Positions 1 to 11,195 of a stretch of DNA of 64,000 nucleotides are shown here, in pieces. The translations under genes were made by a program, and so were the position numbers. Source of the DNA: Agapanthus africanus (taxonomy: Eukaryota; Streptophyta; Magnoliopsida; Asparagales; Amaryllidaceae); assembly GCA_030015575.1 (NCBI GenBank), contig JASDDO010000026.1, positions 453,693,096-453,757,095 of the forward strand. The letters run 5' to 3'. Within the stretch, counting starts at the first letter, position 1, and each line of letters opens with the position of its first letter. Under the pieces are notes generated by a model that saw nothing but the letters and a program-made list of their open reading frames with translations, did not search any database and was not told where the DNA came from.

Positions 1-382
1 GCAAAAAATGTATAAGATGGCTTTCAAAGCTAGTGGGAAGCTAATCATACTTCTTTAATTATCTATCAACTTGCTTTTGTGCACATAGGGTGCACGCTTG
101 TGTATATTAAGTGGTGTTTATAAAATGGTAGCATGATTATTTCGTAATTCTGGAAAAGATGTGAAATCTCTTTTCCATTTTTACGGAAAACGGTGTTAGC
201 ACTTACTATCTACTACTATTTTACTCGTGCGATGCATGTGTCTATATATTAGAGGTCATGGACAAATCTTCAAAAAGATATTAAAAAAATGTTAAGCGAA
301 ATGTTAAGGGGGTTATTTATAAATTCTTCAATTTCATAACACATGTATTTGTCTTTTTCTTCTTCTATTTTGTGACTAATAC
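1..382. other. Unassigned AT-rich DNA
   Basis: I see no coding region, no recognisable LTR end and no simple repeat here. The open frames on the - strand are rich in Phe, Leu and Tyr, as expected of chance frames in AT-rich DNA. It may be the internal or LTR part of an element that began before the window. Confidence 0.4.
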
Positions 383-1185
383 TATCACGGCTCGAAAAGG
401 GCACATGACCGGCATAAGGATCACGTCTAGTCCTGTGGACCCTACCATAATCCAAGTAAGCCAAAACCAGGAATCTAAACCATACATACAAGAAAGTAGA
501 TAATAATAAGTAGAGCTGAAGTTTTAGAAAAAGTTTTATAAAAGAGTAAAGCTCGTTTTGAAAAGATGTTTGAAAAACGGACAGCACCTCCTGTGTAAAT
601 TTTAACTGAAAATCTTGTACAATGATAGTATAGAAATATAAAAGTATCTCCACACGGGAGCTAGCTCACGCCCAACGGCGGAGACCAAACCACGCAATAA
701 TATAGGACGCCAAAACGCGAAAAACAACAAGCGGAAAATAATGAACACTTCATACATAAATATCAAGTCGACTCCACATGAGCTCGACAAACAACAATAA
801 AGTACAATATCTAAGTTCTCGGTCCAATATACTAGACTTGGTTTTGATGGAGTACTTCTAGATACAATAAAAGATATAAGGCAAAGGCCAATACAAATTC
901 TAACCCACCTAGTATAAGAGATAAGCAAACACGCCCACAAGAAGCTAAGTGTGCCAACGGAGCCGCTACCGATCCAAGCAGTCAAACTTGTAAGAAACTA
1001 TAGCACAACAGGGGCGAGTTGCCAACTCATGAGTAGAATTCTCATAACAAAATAGAAATCGCCTGGATAAACGGTGAAACAACTAAAACATGATAAATAT
1101 ATACATCAAGGAGGGTAAATGAGCATGCTTCGAAACTAGAGTTCGAGCAATGACAAGTATTAATAATAATAACCCTTATGTATAC
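383..1185. repeat. Diverged LTR-like fragment J
   Basis: This block is collinear with the start of the repeat at 4145. Shared anchors are TATCACGGCTCG near 383 (against TGTCATGACCCG at 4145), CCAAGTAAGCCAAAA near 453 (against TTCAAGTAAGCCAAAA near 4200), GGGAGCTAGCTC near 656 (against 4460) and GAGTTGCCAACTC near 1016 (against 4818). The expected leading TG has become TA. I read it as an old relative of LTR block I, broken by insertion of H at about 1186. It has no coding capacity. Confidence 0.55.
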
Positions 1186-1922
1186 TGATGAGGCTCGATA
1201 TCGGTGACTCTCCAGATGCTGACTCGTTGCAGATGACGTGTCCCAGACCTTTAAGAAAGGATCAGTAACCTCGGTTGGAATCACACCTCGGGCCCCCGGT
1301 TCGAGAAATCTCCCGACCTTCGGTGGCCTCCCAGACCACCCACCGGCTCGCCTCTGAGCTATCGCAGAACCAAGATGCCTCGGCCCCCCGCTCGTGCCCG
1401 AGCCTCCCGCCGAGGTCATCCTCCTCGGTCTCACCCAGACTGACCTGCGGCACTGATCACAGGCGCCTCCGCCACGGTTCCGCGAATCTCGCCATGCGTG
1501 AGATATCCGCCGCCTACGGTCCCGCGTTCCACACCATCACGATCCCCTATTAACGAGCCTGTCTCGTCATTAATGCGGGATCCCTCCTATCACACAGGCG
1601 TGACGCCAGGGGCTAACGGCCGGCGTGATTCTGTCCATTGTTGCCGCCATATAAACCCCTCTCTCAGACGGTCAAGGTAAGCCATTTTTACTCCACTAGG
1701 CCGTTACTCTGCCAAAATATCCCGCCTAACTTGATCGTCGGAGGGTCCTCGGTGGTACAACCACCCCGGGACTTCTTTGCAGGTAGCTCGGCCACAACTA
1801 GCTCAAACCCATTGAGATCCACACGCTCCAGGGGTCAACCCTCCAACTCAATCTCAGCCGTCCGCCAACACGCGAAGAGATCAACGGAAGATAATATCTG
1901 AAGGAGATCCAGACCTCCATCA
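1186..1922 (+). repeat. 5' LTR of Tat-like gypsy element H (start tentative)
   Basis: The right end is firm: CATCA at 1918-1922 is followed two bases later by a primer-binding site. A TATA box lies at 1650. The left end is placed at the TG at 1186, where similarity to block I stops. The block is GC-richer than its surroundings. The matching 3' LTR is not in the window, because block I breaks the element at 4145. Confidence 0.55.
1650..1655 (+). promoter_or_regulatory. TATA box in LTR of H
   Basis: TATAAA sits about 270 bases before the LTR end, in the right orientation to drive the gag at 1989. It is inferred from position only. Confidence 0.45.
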
Positions 1923-1924
1923 GT

Positions 1925-1942
1925 TGGCGCCGTCTATGGGAA
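1925..1942 (+). other. Primer-binding site of H
   Basis: The 18 bases start TGGCGCCGTC and lie two bases after the LTR end. TGGCGCC is complementary to a tRNA 3' end GGCGCCA, as is usual in plant Tat and Athila gypsy elements. Its position fixes the orientation of H as + strand. Confidence 0.75.
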
Positions 1943-1988
1943 CCCAGAATTCCACTCAACCAAAAGTTCATCATCCAATCTCGACTAC

Positions 1989-3622
1989 ATGGCAAGCGGT
2001 CACCGCGACGATCCAAGCACCAGCTGTCGGCCTCCCCACGATGGAGACGAGGGAGAATCCCCTCCTCCACCAAACGCCATTCACGCCCTATCCGCTCGGA
2101 TAGATCGACTCACGTCAGTCGTAGATGCGCTCGTCCATGTCCAAACGGCCGGGCAAGCTCCCCAGGTCGCCGCTCCCCCCCACCCCCACAGGACCGGGAC
2201 CCCTATGGAGGAAGAGAAGACTCTGCCCGCGTTGGCACGGCCGATCACTGCCTCGCTGTCTCCGGCGGCCGCGGATCCCCCGGGCCGTCATACTCCATGA
2301 CCCGGTGGGCGCCGCACAGTTTAACTCCGAGGTCTTACGCCAGAGCACCTCGCCCCGAGCCCCATCGCGCCCCCGTCCCTCCCGAGGAGGTGTCTGTCGG
2401 CTCGCCTACACCCAGGAATGACCGGCACCCCCTCCCTCGACGGGGTCACGCGCACGGGACTCGCTACGGCAGCTCAAAAATGACCTCTCCAGGAGACCTG
2501 AGGAATGTCATCGAACGGAATCGGGGCCATGGCCACGCAGAATTCTTTAGTAGCCGAGGCCAAAAATTGAAGTATGCCGACTCCTCGGGATACCACGGCC
2601 GACTCGACGCCCTCGAAAAGAAGATCGAGGGTATGCATCGGGAAGGTCGTCATTCGAGCGACGGGGCTTAATACGCCACCTACTCGCTCACAAATCCCTT
2701 CACCAAAGAACTGCTCGCCGTCTATGTCTCCTCCCGGAACAAGCCCCCAAAGGTCTCACTCTTCGACAGGAAGTCCGACCCGAAGGACCATTTGGACGCG
2801 TTCACAGCCGGGATGAGTTTCCAAGACTGTTCTGACGCCGCCCAATGCCGAGCTTTCCCGGCCACTCTCATCCATTTCAGACGAGACTGGTTCCGAGGAC
2901 TCACGCCACACTCAATCTCAACCTTCAATGATCTGGCCATCCAATTCTTCGGCCACTTCGTCGGGAACAGACGGCAGAAGCGAACTGTCGACCATCTCTT
3001 CACAATAAAGAGTGGGGACAAAGAGTCCTTCAAATGGTACGTCACCCGCTTCTACAACGCCGTTCTCGAGGTCCCAGAGCACCGGGACGAGACGGTTATT
3101 ACGGCCCTCAGGTCAGGTCTTAGGCACAAGGAGTGGTTACGCTCCTTTGCATTAGCGCAACCTAAGACCATGGCCGAGGTAAAGGCCTGGACCGAACGTG
3201 AGATCCAGCTTGAATCCGAGGTGAACGCCAATCTGCCCCGGACGGAACAAGCGGATCACAAGAAAAGGGCCCGGGAAGAGAAGATTGAGCGGCCGAAGCC
3301 CTACTCCCCGAAGTTTCAGGAGAACACCCCGCTCAACGTCTCCCAGACGGTTCAGCTGGAGGAAGCTAAGGGCGAGAGGTTCTTCAAGCTCCCCCCAGTC
3401 TCACGCATGGCGGCAAAGCGCACCCGGGGCCCCTTCTGCGGCTTCCACCGGTCGCAGGGCCACTCCACGGAGAACTGCAAGCAGCTCCGAGACTATATTG
3501 AGGAGCTCATCCGCTCGGGGCACCTGGCAACATACTTGCGAGACAAGCGGCAGACTGACCGCGAGCAAGAGCAACGTCCCTCTCCCTGCGAATTGACGAT
3601 CAGCCAGATCATGGCCATATAA
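1989..3622 (+). pseudogene. Broken gag of Tat-like Ty3/gypsy element H
   Basis: Gag would form the particle and bind the element RNA. The N-terminal part (ATG 1989) is Pro- and Asp-rich and open in one frame to about 2300. The rest lies in another frame from about 2297, so at least one frameshift lies upstream. A TAA at 2669-2671 interrupts the second frame and a TAA at 3620-3622 ends it. The capsid region at about 2790-3200 has the plant retrotransposon gag pattern (DHLDAF, then a WFRGL block, then FFGHF). A zinc-knuckle variant near 3430-3480 reads FCGFHRSQGHSTENC, with His at the usual second Cys position, as is common in Tat Gags. The protease follows in the same frame. Confidence 0.8.
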
Positions 3623-4144
3623 ACGGGGGGTACGGCTAAGACCGACGAGGCTCGGTGCCCCTCTCCGATCGAGGAAACTGGCAACCAACCGAGGATGAAG
3701 GCCAGAGCAACCGAGCCAATCGTTTTTACAGACGAGGACCTCCACGGCATATCCCTGCCCCACAACGACCCTCTGGTGATTGCAGCTCGGGTCCACCAAT
3801 ACGAGGTGCAGAGGATAATGGTAGACTCGGGAAGCTCGGCGGACATTCTCTTTTACGACTGCTTTCTGCGCATGGGGCTCACCCCGGCAGACCTGAGGCC
3901 GACCTCCCACGTTCTGTTAGGGTTCACCAACCACTCTATCCCGGTGGAAGGGGTAATCACTCTCCAATTTAACATTGGAGAGGTCGGCCGTAGGCGCACC
4001 GTTCCTGTAGAATTCATCGTAGCAAGAATCCCGTCGGCCTACAATATCCTCCTCGGTCGCCCGACGCTCAATTCCCTCCGGGCCCAGTTATCGACTTACC
4101 ACCTGGCGATGAAATTCCCGCTCGACCAAGGCGGGATAGGTTGG
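3623..4144 (+). pseudogene. Truncated retropepsin region of element H
   Basis: This would be the aspartic protease that cuts the Gag-Pol polyprotein. The catalytic motif VDSGSSADIL is visible at about 3822-3851, followed by the conserved ILLGRPTLN at about 4050. It shares the frame of the upstream gag and is separated from it by the TAA at 3620. The protein stops making sense after FPLDQGGIG (near 4138), where TGTCATGACCCG of block I begins at 4145. Reverse transcriptase, RNase H and integrase of H are absent from the window. Confidence 0.8.
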
Positions 4145-5922
4145 TGTCATGACCCGAAATAGCCCGTGAATCATATAAAGTCTATAGGGCCCCTATCTAA
4201 TTCAAGTAAGCCAAAAGCCCAGAAATCTAAAACCATTTTAAGTAATAAATGAAGGAAAACTAGTTTTAAAGAAGTGAAGAAAACATGTTTTAAAAATAAG
4301 GTTTTTAAATAAGTGTTTTTAAGTAACATAAGCCGAATATGCATTTTAAAAATCCCAAGTCTTTTCTGAAAATTGCGGCAGAGTTTCCTTTGTAAATACT
4401 GGCCCCGAACGGGGTACAACATAATAAATATATACATGAATGATAAAAGGCATCCCCAAGCGGGAGCTAGCTCTTCGTCAATCGACGTCCACAACCACGC
4501 AAGCAAATAATATACAACGCCGAAGAGCGAGGATCAAAACTCAAAAGGAAACTCGAAATCATTAAGAAAACCATAATACTACAACGCGCGATTCTAAGGT
4601 CGAAATAATACAAAACTGGTTTTCTAAGTCTGAATAAATATACAAGTTTGGTTGATGGAATTTTTCTAGATACAACTGAAAATAAATAAGTACTATGGTG
4701 GTCACGATGCGAGTGAACCCACCTACAAAAGCAATCACCCAGAATGGAAGCAGTGTGCCAGAAAGCCGCAATGAAACCTGTACGGCAAAACCTGCAAGGA
4801 ACTGTGGCACAACGGGGGTGAGTTGCCAACTCGTGAGTAGAAAACATCACAGAGTAGAAATCGTATGTATGACTCAATCTTAGGTCAATACGATCAGTAA
4901 TAATATATATATCCTTAATATGATAAGGTCTGAAGCATGAAAAGGTGGCAAGGGTAAACATCTATACGTAAGTGTAGTACCAAGTGCTCGTGTCAGTGCC
5001 TCAGGTAGCAACATATCATAAACATGAGGTATCATCAATGAAATCAGCATGAATCAGTGTCAACTATATCATGCAGTCTATAAGTATGTGGATATCATCC
5101 AACTATGAAATCAATGCCTGTATGCATGTGGATCTCATCCACGTGTCAACCAATGACACAAAACATCATGCATGTAAATATCATAAAGCATATGCATGAA
5201 AGTATGAGGATATAAATCAACGTATGTCCCTCGCGACACATCAAAATCATGAAACCTGAGTGTCCAGCATCGACACTCGAAAACATCATGAAACCTGTGC
5301 CCAGCATCGGCACGTAAATCCTCATGTATATAGGGCTCCGTCAGTCCGGATCGGCCCACGGGCTCCGTCAGTTCGGATCGGCCCATATCATCTCACGACT
5401 CCGGTCGGTATCCTCTGGATATCCGCCGAGCCCAAATACTATCACCGGTAGGTAGTGGTCCCTCTGGCAGGCTCATCGTCATCCACACGAAATCTCTCTC
5501 TCGCCCCGGGGTACCATACCGGGTCCACCATGCACCCGCAAACAGAATCATCCGCCTCCTCGAATCGGGTTTCACATATCACACGTCTCAAAACCGAGAA
5601 AACGCATGGTGGACGTACTGAAATATCATATCAAGAGAAACCGGGTTTTTTAAATAGTACATACTTTCCTTTGAAATACCCACGGTTCTCAAATCCAGAA
5701 ATATCATGGAAACAACATATCTCAATGCGTATAATCAATAAGCATGATGTATGCGATATATAATAGAAATGTAAGCATATCAGTATATCATGCAACATAA
5801 AACAGTAATATGCACATATCGAGGGAAAACCGCTCCTTTAAAATGAATCCAGTTTTAAGTTATATCTTGCGGTTCCCAAATTTCTAAAATCAAGCCATAA
5901 TCATTTATGTATGTGCAAGTAC

Positions 5923-6055
5923 GTATGCATGCAAGTATAGGTGTATAATATGTATGTACGCAAGTATAGGTGTACAATATGTATGTACGCAAGTATGAGT
6001 GTACAATATGTATGTACGCAAGTATGAGTATACAATTTATATGTACGCAAGTATG
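5923..6055. repeat. 29-bp tandem repeat, about 4.6 copies
   Basis: Units start at 5923, 5952, 5981 and 6010, with a partial unit from 6039. The core is TATGTACGCAAGTATAG. Units differ at one to four positions. The array creates overlapping Cys/Tyr/Met-rich open frames that are not genes. Confidence 0.9.
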
Positions 6056-6805
6056 TCATGCAAGGAGTCATATCCTGATGCAACAGTCCTACTGTATAGT
6101 GACATGGCAATTATCGATGATGAAGTGTGTGAGCCGGCAAGCAGGTGTACGTGGAACATACGTATCATCGATAATGGTGCTGGTGTCCTGACAGCATGGG
6201 TTTAATATAACAATAAACACATTCAAACATGCAATGCGGTGCGAATAGCAAGAATATGCAGAAAATGAATAATAAACACAACAATGAAGAATTCATATCA
6301 ATATGTATATGTCATACAGTTTGCCATTTGAAATAACACGAATCGTGGTGTTTAGAAAAATAAGGGCTACGGTGTTTTTAGAAAAAGATGCGTCTTTTGA
6401 AAATATCCGTAGAATCCCTTGGCCTGTCTTTAAAATACTTACGATTCATTAGTTTTGAAATAGGTATGACTCGGGTCTAGTCTAACATCTATACGTGAAC
6501 TAAAGGACTAAACTAACAGGCTAATCGAAAAGGTAAGGAAACCACCTAAATCTGAGTCGATATATATATAAATATAATAGTCGGTGATCCCGCCTCAATA
6601 GTATCGCATACGATATAACATACAATATGACATCCTCGAGTCAAGAGTGCGGATCTATCATCAATATATAGCTCGTACGGTGAATCCATTGTACGGCATC
6701 CGGTACGGGTCAAATGTCTCATTCATCTCATCATTTATCTGGTATCCTTATCATCATATCTCATGAACTGGGGTACTGATCTAAGTCTAGTACAAACTGA
6801 TACCA

Positions 6806-6807
<2 letters not shown>

Positions 6808-6837
<30 letters not shown>
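6808..6837. repeat. (TA)n microsatellite
   Basis: About 15 uninterrupted TA repeats inside LTR-like block I. Confidence 0.95.
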
Positions 6838-6840
<3 letters not shown>

Positions 6841-7520
6841 GAGTGTGTAAAACACACGTCCAAGGGCCCACTAAAATCTCATGTAGTATCTCATAATACG
6901 AACCACATCATATCACTGATCTCATGGCATCATGCCCAATCTCATCGACTCATCTCCAAATACTATATACAATCCTTATCATCCATGTATAGGTATACGT
7001 GTATATATATACATCGTCCCATACCTATGTGTGTGTATATATATACGTATCCCATATATGCACAAGTATAACAAGTAAGCATGTGTGTGCGTGTGGGTGT
7101 AAACCTATTCTAGGGTTCGCTACTAAACTAACTAATGACGCTATCACCCAAATACACTAAAGTTATCCATGACTCCCAAAGCCTATCTAGATAACCATAA
7201 CCTCACAATAACATATAATTATATCCATATAATATATATATACCATACACTATACTACGAACTGCGGGGGTGCTATACGCCATCCACCCGACTTCCCCTG
7301 TAGATATAATCTACTCACCATGATCTTGCTTGCTGATGTCGATGTCGCCACCATCTTCTTCATCGTCTCGAATCATCGTGGGGGTACCTACATGTCACAC
7401 GTATCATATCGCATTAAAACCAAATCGAAACCAAAACGACACGCGGAACTCGTATAGGTCAAAACCTATCGCCTCGCATGCAAAACACGACCAATCTTCC
7501 CTAGTTGTTGATGTACAAAC

Positions 7521-7980
7521 TGTAAGTCCATGTCACGCACCCCACGAACTTGCGGGGAGGCAGAATATATGAAAAACAATTATCAAAGCTTCGTAACACG
7601 GACTTGAGCACACGGATCGTGTCTAAACCATTACTAGCAAACTACGAAAGGTTAAACTACTCGGATTCGAACTTATACCTCACGTTACTTGTCCTTCGGG
7701 TCTTCATCGCTGTCCTCCACACCTCGTAGGCTCTATGGAACGTCGGCACCTCAACGGCCTCCTCGAGTCAAAGACGATCCACCCGAGAGCTACTACTCCT
7801 AGCTTGACCTCTAACTTGAGGTAACTAGGTTACTAAAAGTGCTAATCAAAGCAACCTAGGGGATATAGAGTAGGATTATGGATTAATAAGTCTTGCTAAC
7901 CCTTGATCTCAACACATAAGAGGTTAGGGTTAGGGTTTGAAGAGAGAGAGCTTGAGGAGAGAGAGGGTGAGAATGAGCAT
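7521..7980 (-). repeat. Left part of 3' LTR of copia element F1
   Basis: It begins TGTAAGTCCATG after CAAAC, matching the + strand starts of the B (TGTAAGTCTACG) and A (TGTAAGTGCACG) LTRs. G1 breaks it after 7980, and it resumes at 19326 beyond the duplicated AGCAT. The two parts together make a copia LTR of about 1.95 kb, similar in length to those of A, B and C. Confidence 0.75.
7976..7980. repeat. Target-site duplication of G1, left copy
   Basis: AGCAT directly before the LTR start TGTCACG. The same five bases follow the other LTR at 19326-19330, showing that G1 entered by normal integration. Confidence 0.95.
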
Positions 7981-10788
7981 TGTCACGCCCCGCTTCCCAA
8001 TGTACGGCGAAGGGGACGCGGCGAGGTCCGCTACGTATGTACTCAGAAGTACATACGCTAAGCGTAGCTAAGTAATATAGGAATAAATACACAAGAGACA
8101 AGAGTATAAAAAAAACAGCAACTTTTATTTATTAACATTCTTTGTACGATACATGAAAAGGAAGTACAACTGAAATAAAGATGCCTAAACAGTGGCATAA
8201 CAGGAAATGTAAAGTACTGGAAAGAAAAGTGTACAATGAAATTATACTGCAGGGTCTTGAGTAAACTGCTCCAAGTTTTCTTGTGATGGCTCAACTTCTG
8301 CCGGGTCCAAGTCACCTGACGACATTCAAAGAAGAGAGAAACAGAATGTCGTCAGCGAACAGATCGCTCGGTAAGTCCCAAAGGTAAGAGGGAAGTAGAG
8401 AAGACAGAATAAGAAGATACATTTTAAAGTGTAAACTATTGTTGTAATGTTATGTCAACGCTGTTGTTTGTAGCTTGGTACAGAAGGATGCCAGTGTATA
8501 CGAGGGGGGTCTCTATATGCTAGAGACCAGGGCAAACGGAAAGTACAAGGAACCGTTAAGCCACGGTACAACAGCAACGGAATATAGGTTAGGTGTCTTA
8601 ATCTGACCACCTCGTGCCACCTTTAACACCTTCCGTACCAATCTACCCCTTTAAACCCCGCGATATCTTGTTTGTATTGTTATATTATAAATTGTGTTGG
8701 TTGAATGATTGATTGGCTGACTGACCGAAACTATGATATCAGGAAATGGTTATAACCGTAGTGTCATGTAAATGGAATACTGGAAATCAAGTAGAAGGAA
8801 TATATCCATGGTTCGGTTCAGCCAGATTGTATAAACTGGTAATTGTATTCATGAATTTATGTGTTCATATTGAATTGAAAACTTGTAGATTATGAATTGA
8901 CTTGAATCATATTCAAGTCAGATTAATCAGACTCAAACCCGAATCAGACAATCAGAATTGTGAATCGAGGTCTTATAATTGTTAGGGTCCTTATTGTAAT
9001 TTATAAAAAACTTGAGGGGGTTTTATGTAAAAATACTTTTATATACTTTTCAAAATACACCTCAAGTATTTATTTTTCGTCTTTAGAGTTGTGGATTTTA
9101 TGTTATGACATTTCTAATGAAAATATCCTAATTTCATAAATAATGGTATTTATCTGTAATATTGATTATTTGAAGTTCATGGTGTTTTAGTGTAACCTTT
9201 ATTCTTATGATTTTTTAGAAAAAGGTGGAAAATTTTATATTATAATAAAATAGATATTTAAATGATGAATTTACATATATTTATATAAAAATAATTTTAA
9301 TAAATATTTTATATTCCAAAAATCTCATTTTCTTAAGATGTCGTATTTTAAATCTTTCGAGACCGAATGCTCCTTGCGGAGGTCTGAATCTCGCACTACT
9401 AGCCCGAGGGTGCGCGATAAACCGCACGATCCCGAACGGGTTCCCCAAAGATGGGTTATAGCGGCGCTTTGCAAAGATTGTAAAATACTAATCTTTTAGA
9501 AAACGGTTTTATAAATTAAAAGGTATTTATTTGAAAAGTGTAATTTTCCGTATTTTAGGTTCTAGGGTTTCCTAAGCCAACTAGCCTATTTCTAAATGGT
9601 CTAAATGACAAGTCGTTAGAAGCCTCAAATCGCCTCTTCACCGTCAATTGTGGCCAGGTAAGTACAAGTGAGGAGGGAGGGATTCGCTCACGAATCGTGA
9701 GGCGGGCCTTTTAAAATTACCCAAGCTCACTTGCCTAGCCTAGACACCACAATGTCAGTTTAGATAAACGATCGATGTCCACAACTTATCGTATTTTCCT
9801 AGTAAGAAATATTTACTTAAAAGTGTAACAATCTAAAACCTTTTAAGAATGGTTTTATGAAGATTATGGTATTTTAATGAAAAATTCGTTTTGTCGTATT
9901 CTAAGTTTTGATGATATCATTTTAGGGTTGTATTTGCGTGTGTGTGGAGGTAGGTCATTACCTCGTGACTTATTTTAAGGTATAGTGAAGTTTAGGGGTT
10001 AAATATGATAAATTAAATATGAGGGTATTTAGGTGAAAGAATACGGTATTTGCAAAAGTTATCATTTCATGTGTGAAAACTCATTCAAATTGATTTTTAC
10101 AAGTTTACTGATCAAGATGAACATGTTTAGGAATGATGGAATTGATTAGAAGAAGAAAAATAAACATTATGGTATTATTGTGAAAAGAATACGATATTAC
10201 AAGAAAGCTATCATTTCATGTGAGAAACTTTGTCCAAATTAATTGTTATGTGACTAATGGTCATCATGAATATGTTTAGGTATTATGGTATGGGTGACAA
10301 GTGAGATTTTGTAGAAAAAATGAATCGGAAATCGGTTTGTTCCGATTTCCGTCGGGTTTTAAAAAGTCGTATTTTTAAGAAATAGAAAGAAGAAAGAACG
10401 GGACTTACGGGTTTCGATCTATAGTAAAGAGTATAGAGGAACAAGGTGAGTGGTCGAGGCTTTGTTTCGTCGCCGGTTGTTTCAAAAAACGTCGCCAGAA
10501 ATTCGTCAGCGCTTCGCCGTGAACTCAGTTTCAAAGCACACCTTTCTTGTAGAAATTTTGAGAGAGTAAACCTAGGGTTTTGGGATGAGAGGGTAGAGGG
10601 TAGGGGTCTATTTATAGGGTAGCTAGGATAGGGTAGATGGAAGGTTTTTATTAAAAAAAATGAAAAAATTAAAGAAAAATCATTAAAATTTGTATTAAAA
10701 AGGATGTATTTATCATTTGAGAACCGATCAATTAAATTGGAGTTAACAGGGGGGTTGTGAAGACGAAAAGCCACAGATTTCATTTTGG

Positions 10789-10812
10789 GGACTCGGCCGT
10801 TCGGCCGAGTCC
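10789..10812. repeat. Perfect 11-bp-arm palindrome in G1 LTR
   Basis: The arms GGACTCGGCCG and CGGCCGAGTCC are separated by TT. It is the shorter form of the hairpin block that is expanded in the 5' LTR at 18931-19003. Confidence 0.9.
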
Positions 10813-10950
10813 GGCGGCCAAATTGAAGGGGGTCTTCTGGTGGGGCTTATGGTATACTCCGTTTTTAGGGTTCAGTTCATCTTTTGGGAGTTATGGCCTG
10901 TGGACTGTTGGGCTTCCAAGAATTTTAAAAGAAAAATAATCTAAAAATAA

Positions 10951-11023
10951 TGTGGGGCATGGGATTCGAACTCTGGTGGCTTGGTTCAGCAGTGCAATGT
11001 ATTACCAATGAGCTACAAGCTCC
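10951..11023 (-). other. tRNA-like module in 3' LTR of G1
   Basis: Read on the - strand, the segment starts GGAGCTTGTAGCTCATTGG and ends GTTCGAATCCCATGCCCCAC. TAGCTCATTGG fits a Pol III A box and AGTTCGAATCC fits a B box with one mismatch, with about 33 bases between them. It lies about 117-190 bases into the LTR on the element's own strand, in U3. The acceptor and anticodon stems do not pair well, so it is not an intact tRNA gene. It could be a captured tRNA or SINE head, or chance resemblance. Confidence 0.6.
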
Positions 11024-11140
11024 TTCTTGTAATTATTGTAGGAGAATAGATACTTAAAGTGATATCAGCAACATTAAATACTCCAAGTATACTTCAAATT
11101 TAAATCAAATTTATATATACAAAAATTTGGAGTTGTTACA

Positions 11141-11153
11141 ATCTACCCTCCTT
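11141..11153 (-). other. Polypurine tract of G1
   Basis: The - strand reads AAGGAGGGTAGAT directly before the 3' LTR start TGTAACAACTCC. Just upstream is TTTCGAGGACGAAATTT, a signature preceding the PPT in plant Tekay/Del-type elements. Confidence 0.85.
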
Positions 11154-11195
11154 ACAAAAATTTCGTCCTCGAAATTTACAACTTTTATTTGAGGA

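Larger units (their letters stand above)
4145..7520. repeat. Long LTR-like block I
   Basis: The block starts TGTCATGACCCG, much like the + strand start of the G1 LTR (TGTCACGCCCCG), and cuts H's protease. It ends near the TACA at about 7517, just before the copia LTR at 7521. At about 3.4 kb with no coding frame, it matches the size of the G1 LTR (3.2 kb), so I read it as a solo or truncated gypsy LTR. It contains a 29-bp tandem array, a TA microsatellite and degenerate short repeats around 5100-5400. No primer site or polypurine tract was seen beside it. Confidence 0.5.
7981..11140 (-). repeat. 3' LTR of G1
   Basis: Runs from TGTCACGCCCCG to AGTTGTTACA, so the - strand reads TG...CA. It is 3160 bp and collinear with 16134-19325. 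It contains a - strand TATA box at 10609-10616 (TATAAATA), a GGACTCGGCCG hairpin at 10789 and a tRNA-like module at 10951. The open frames inside it, such as the small Ser/Phe-rich one at 8058-8315, recur in the other LTR only because LTRs are duplicates. Confidence 0.95.

Noticed and set aside
5140..5400. Possible satellite or gene from repeated CATGAAACCTG and GGGCTCCGTCAG phrases
   Set aside because: Only two or three degenerate copies of each, inside the LTR-like block, with no coding frame.
8058..8315. Small - strand frame repeated at 16211-16468
   Set aside because: Present twice only because both LTRs of G1 contain it. It has no domain, signal or codon-use support.
10757..10939. Small + strand frame recurring at 18900-19124
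   Set aside because: LTR duplicate on the strand opposite to the element. Its length differs through the hairpin indel, which a real protein would be unlikely to tolerate.
10951..11023. Functional tRNA gene
   Set aside because: Box-like motifs are present, but the acceptor, anticodon and T stems do not pair properly, and the second copy has a broken B box.
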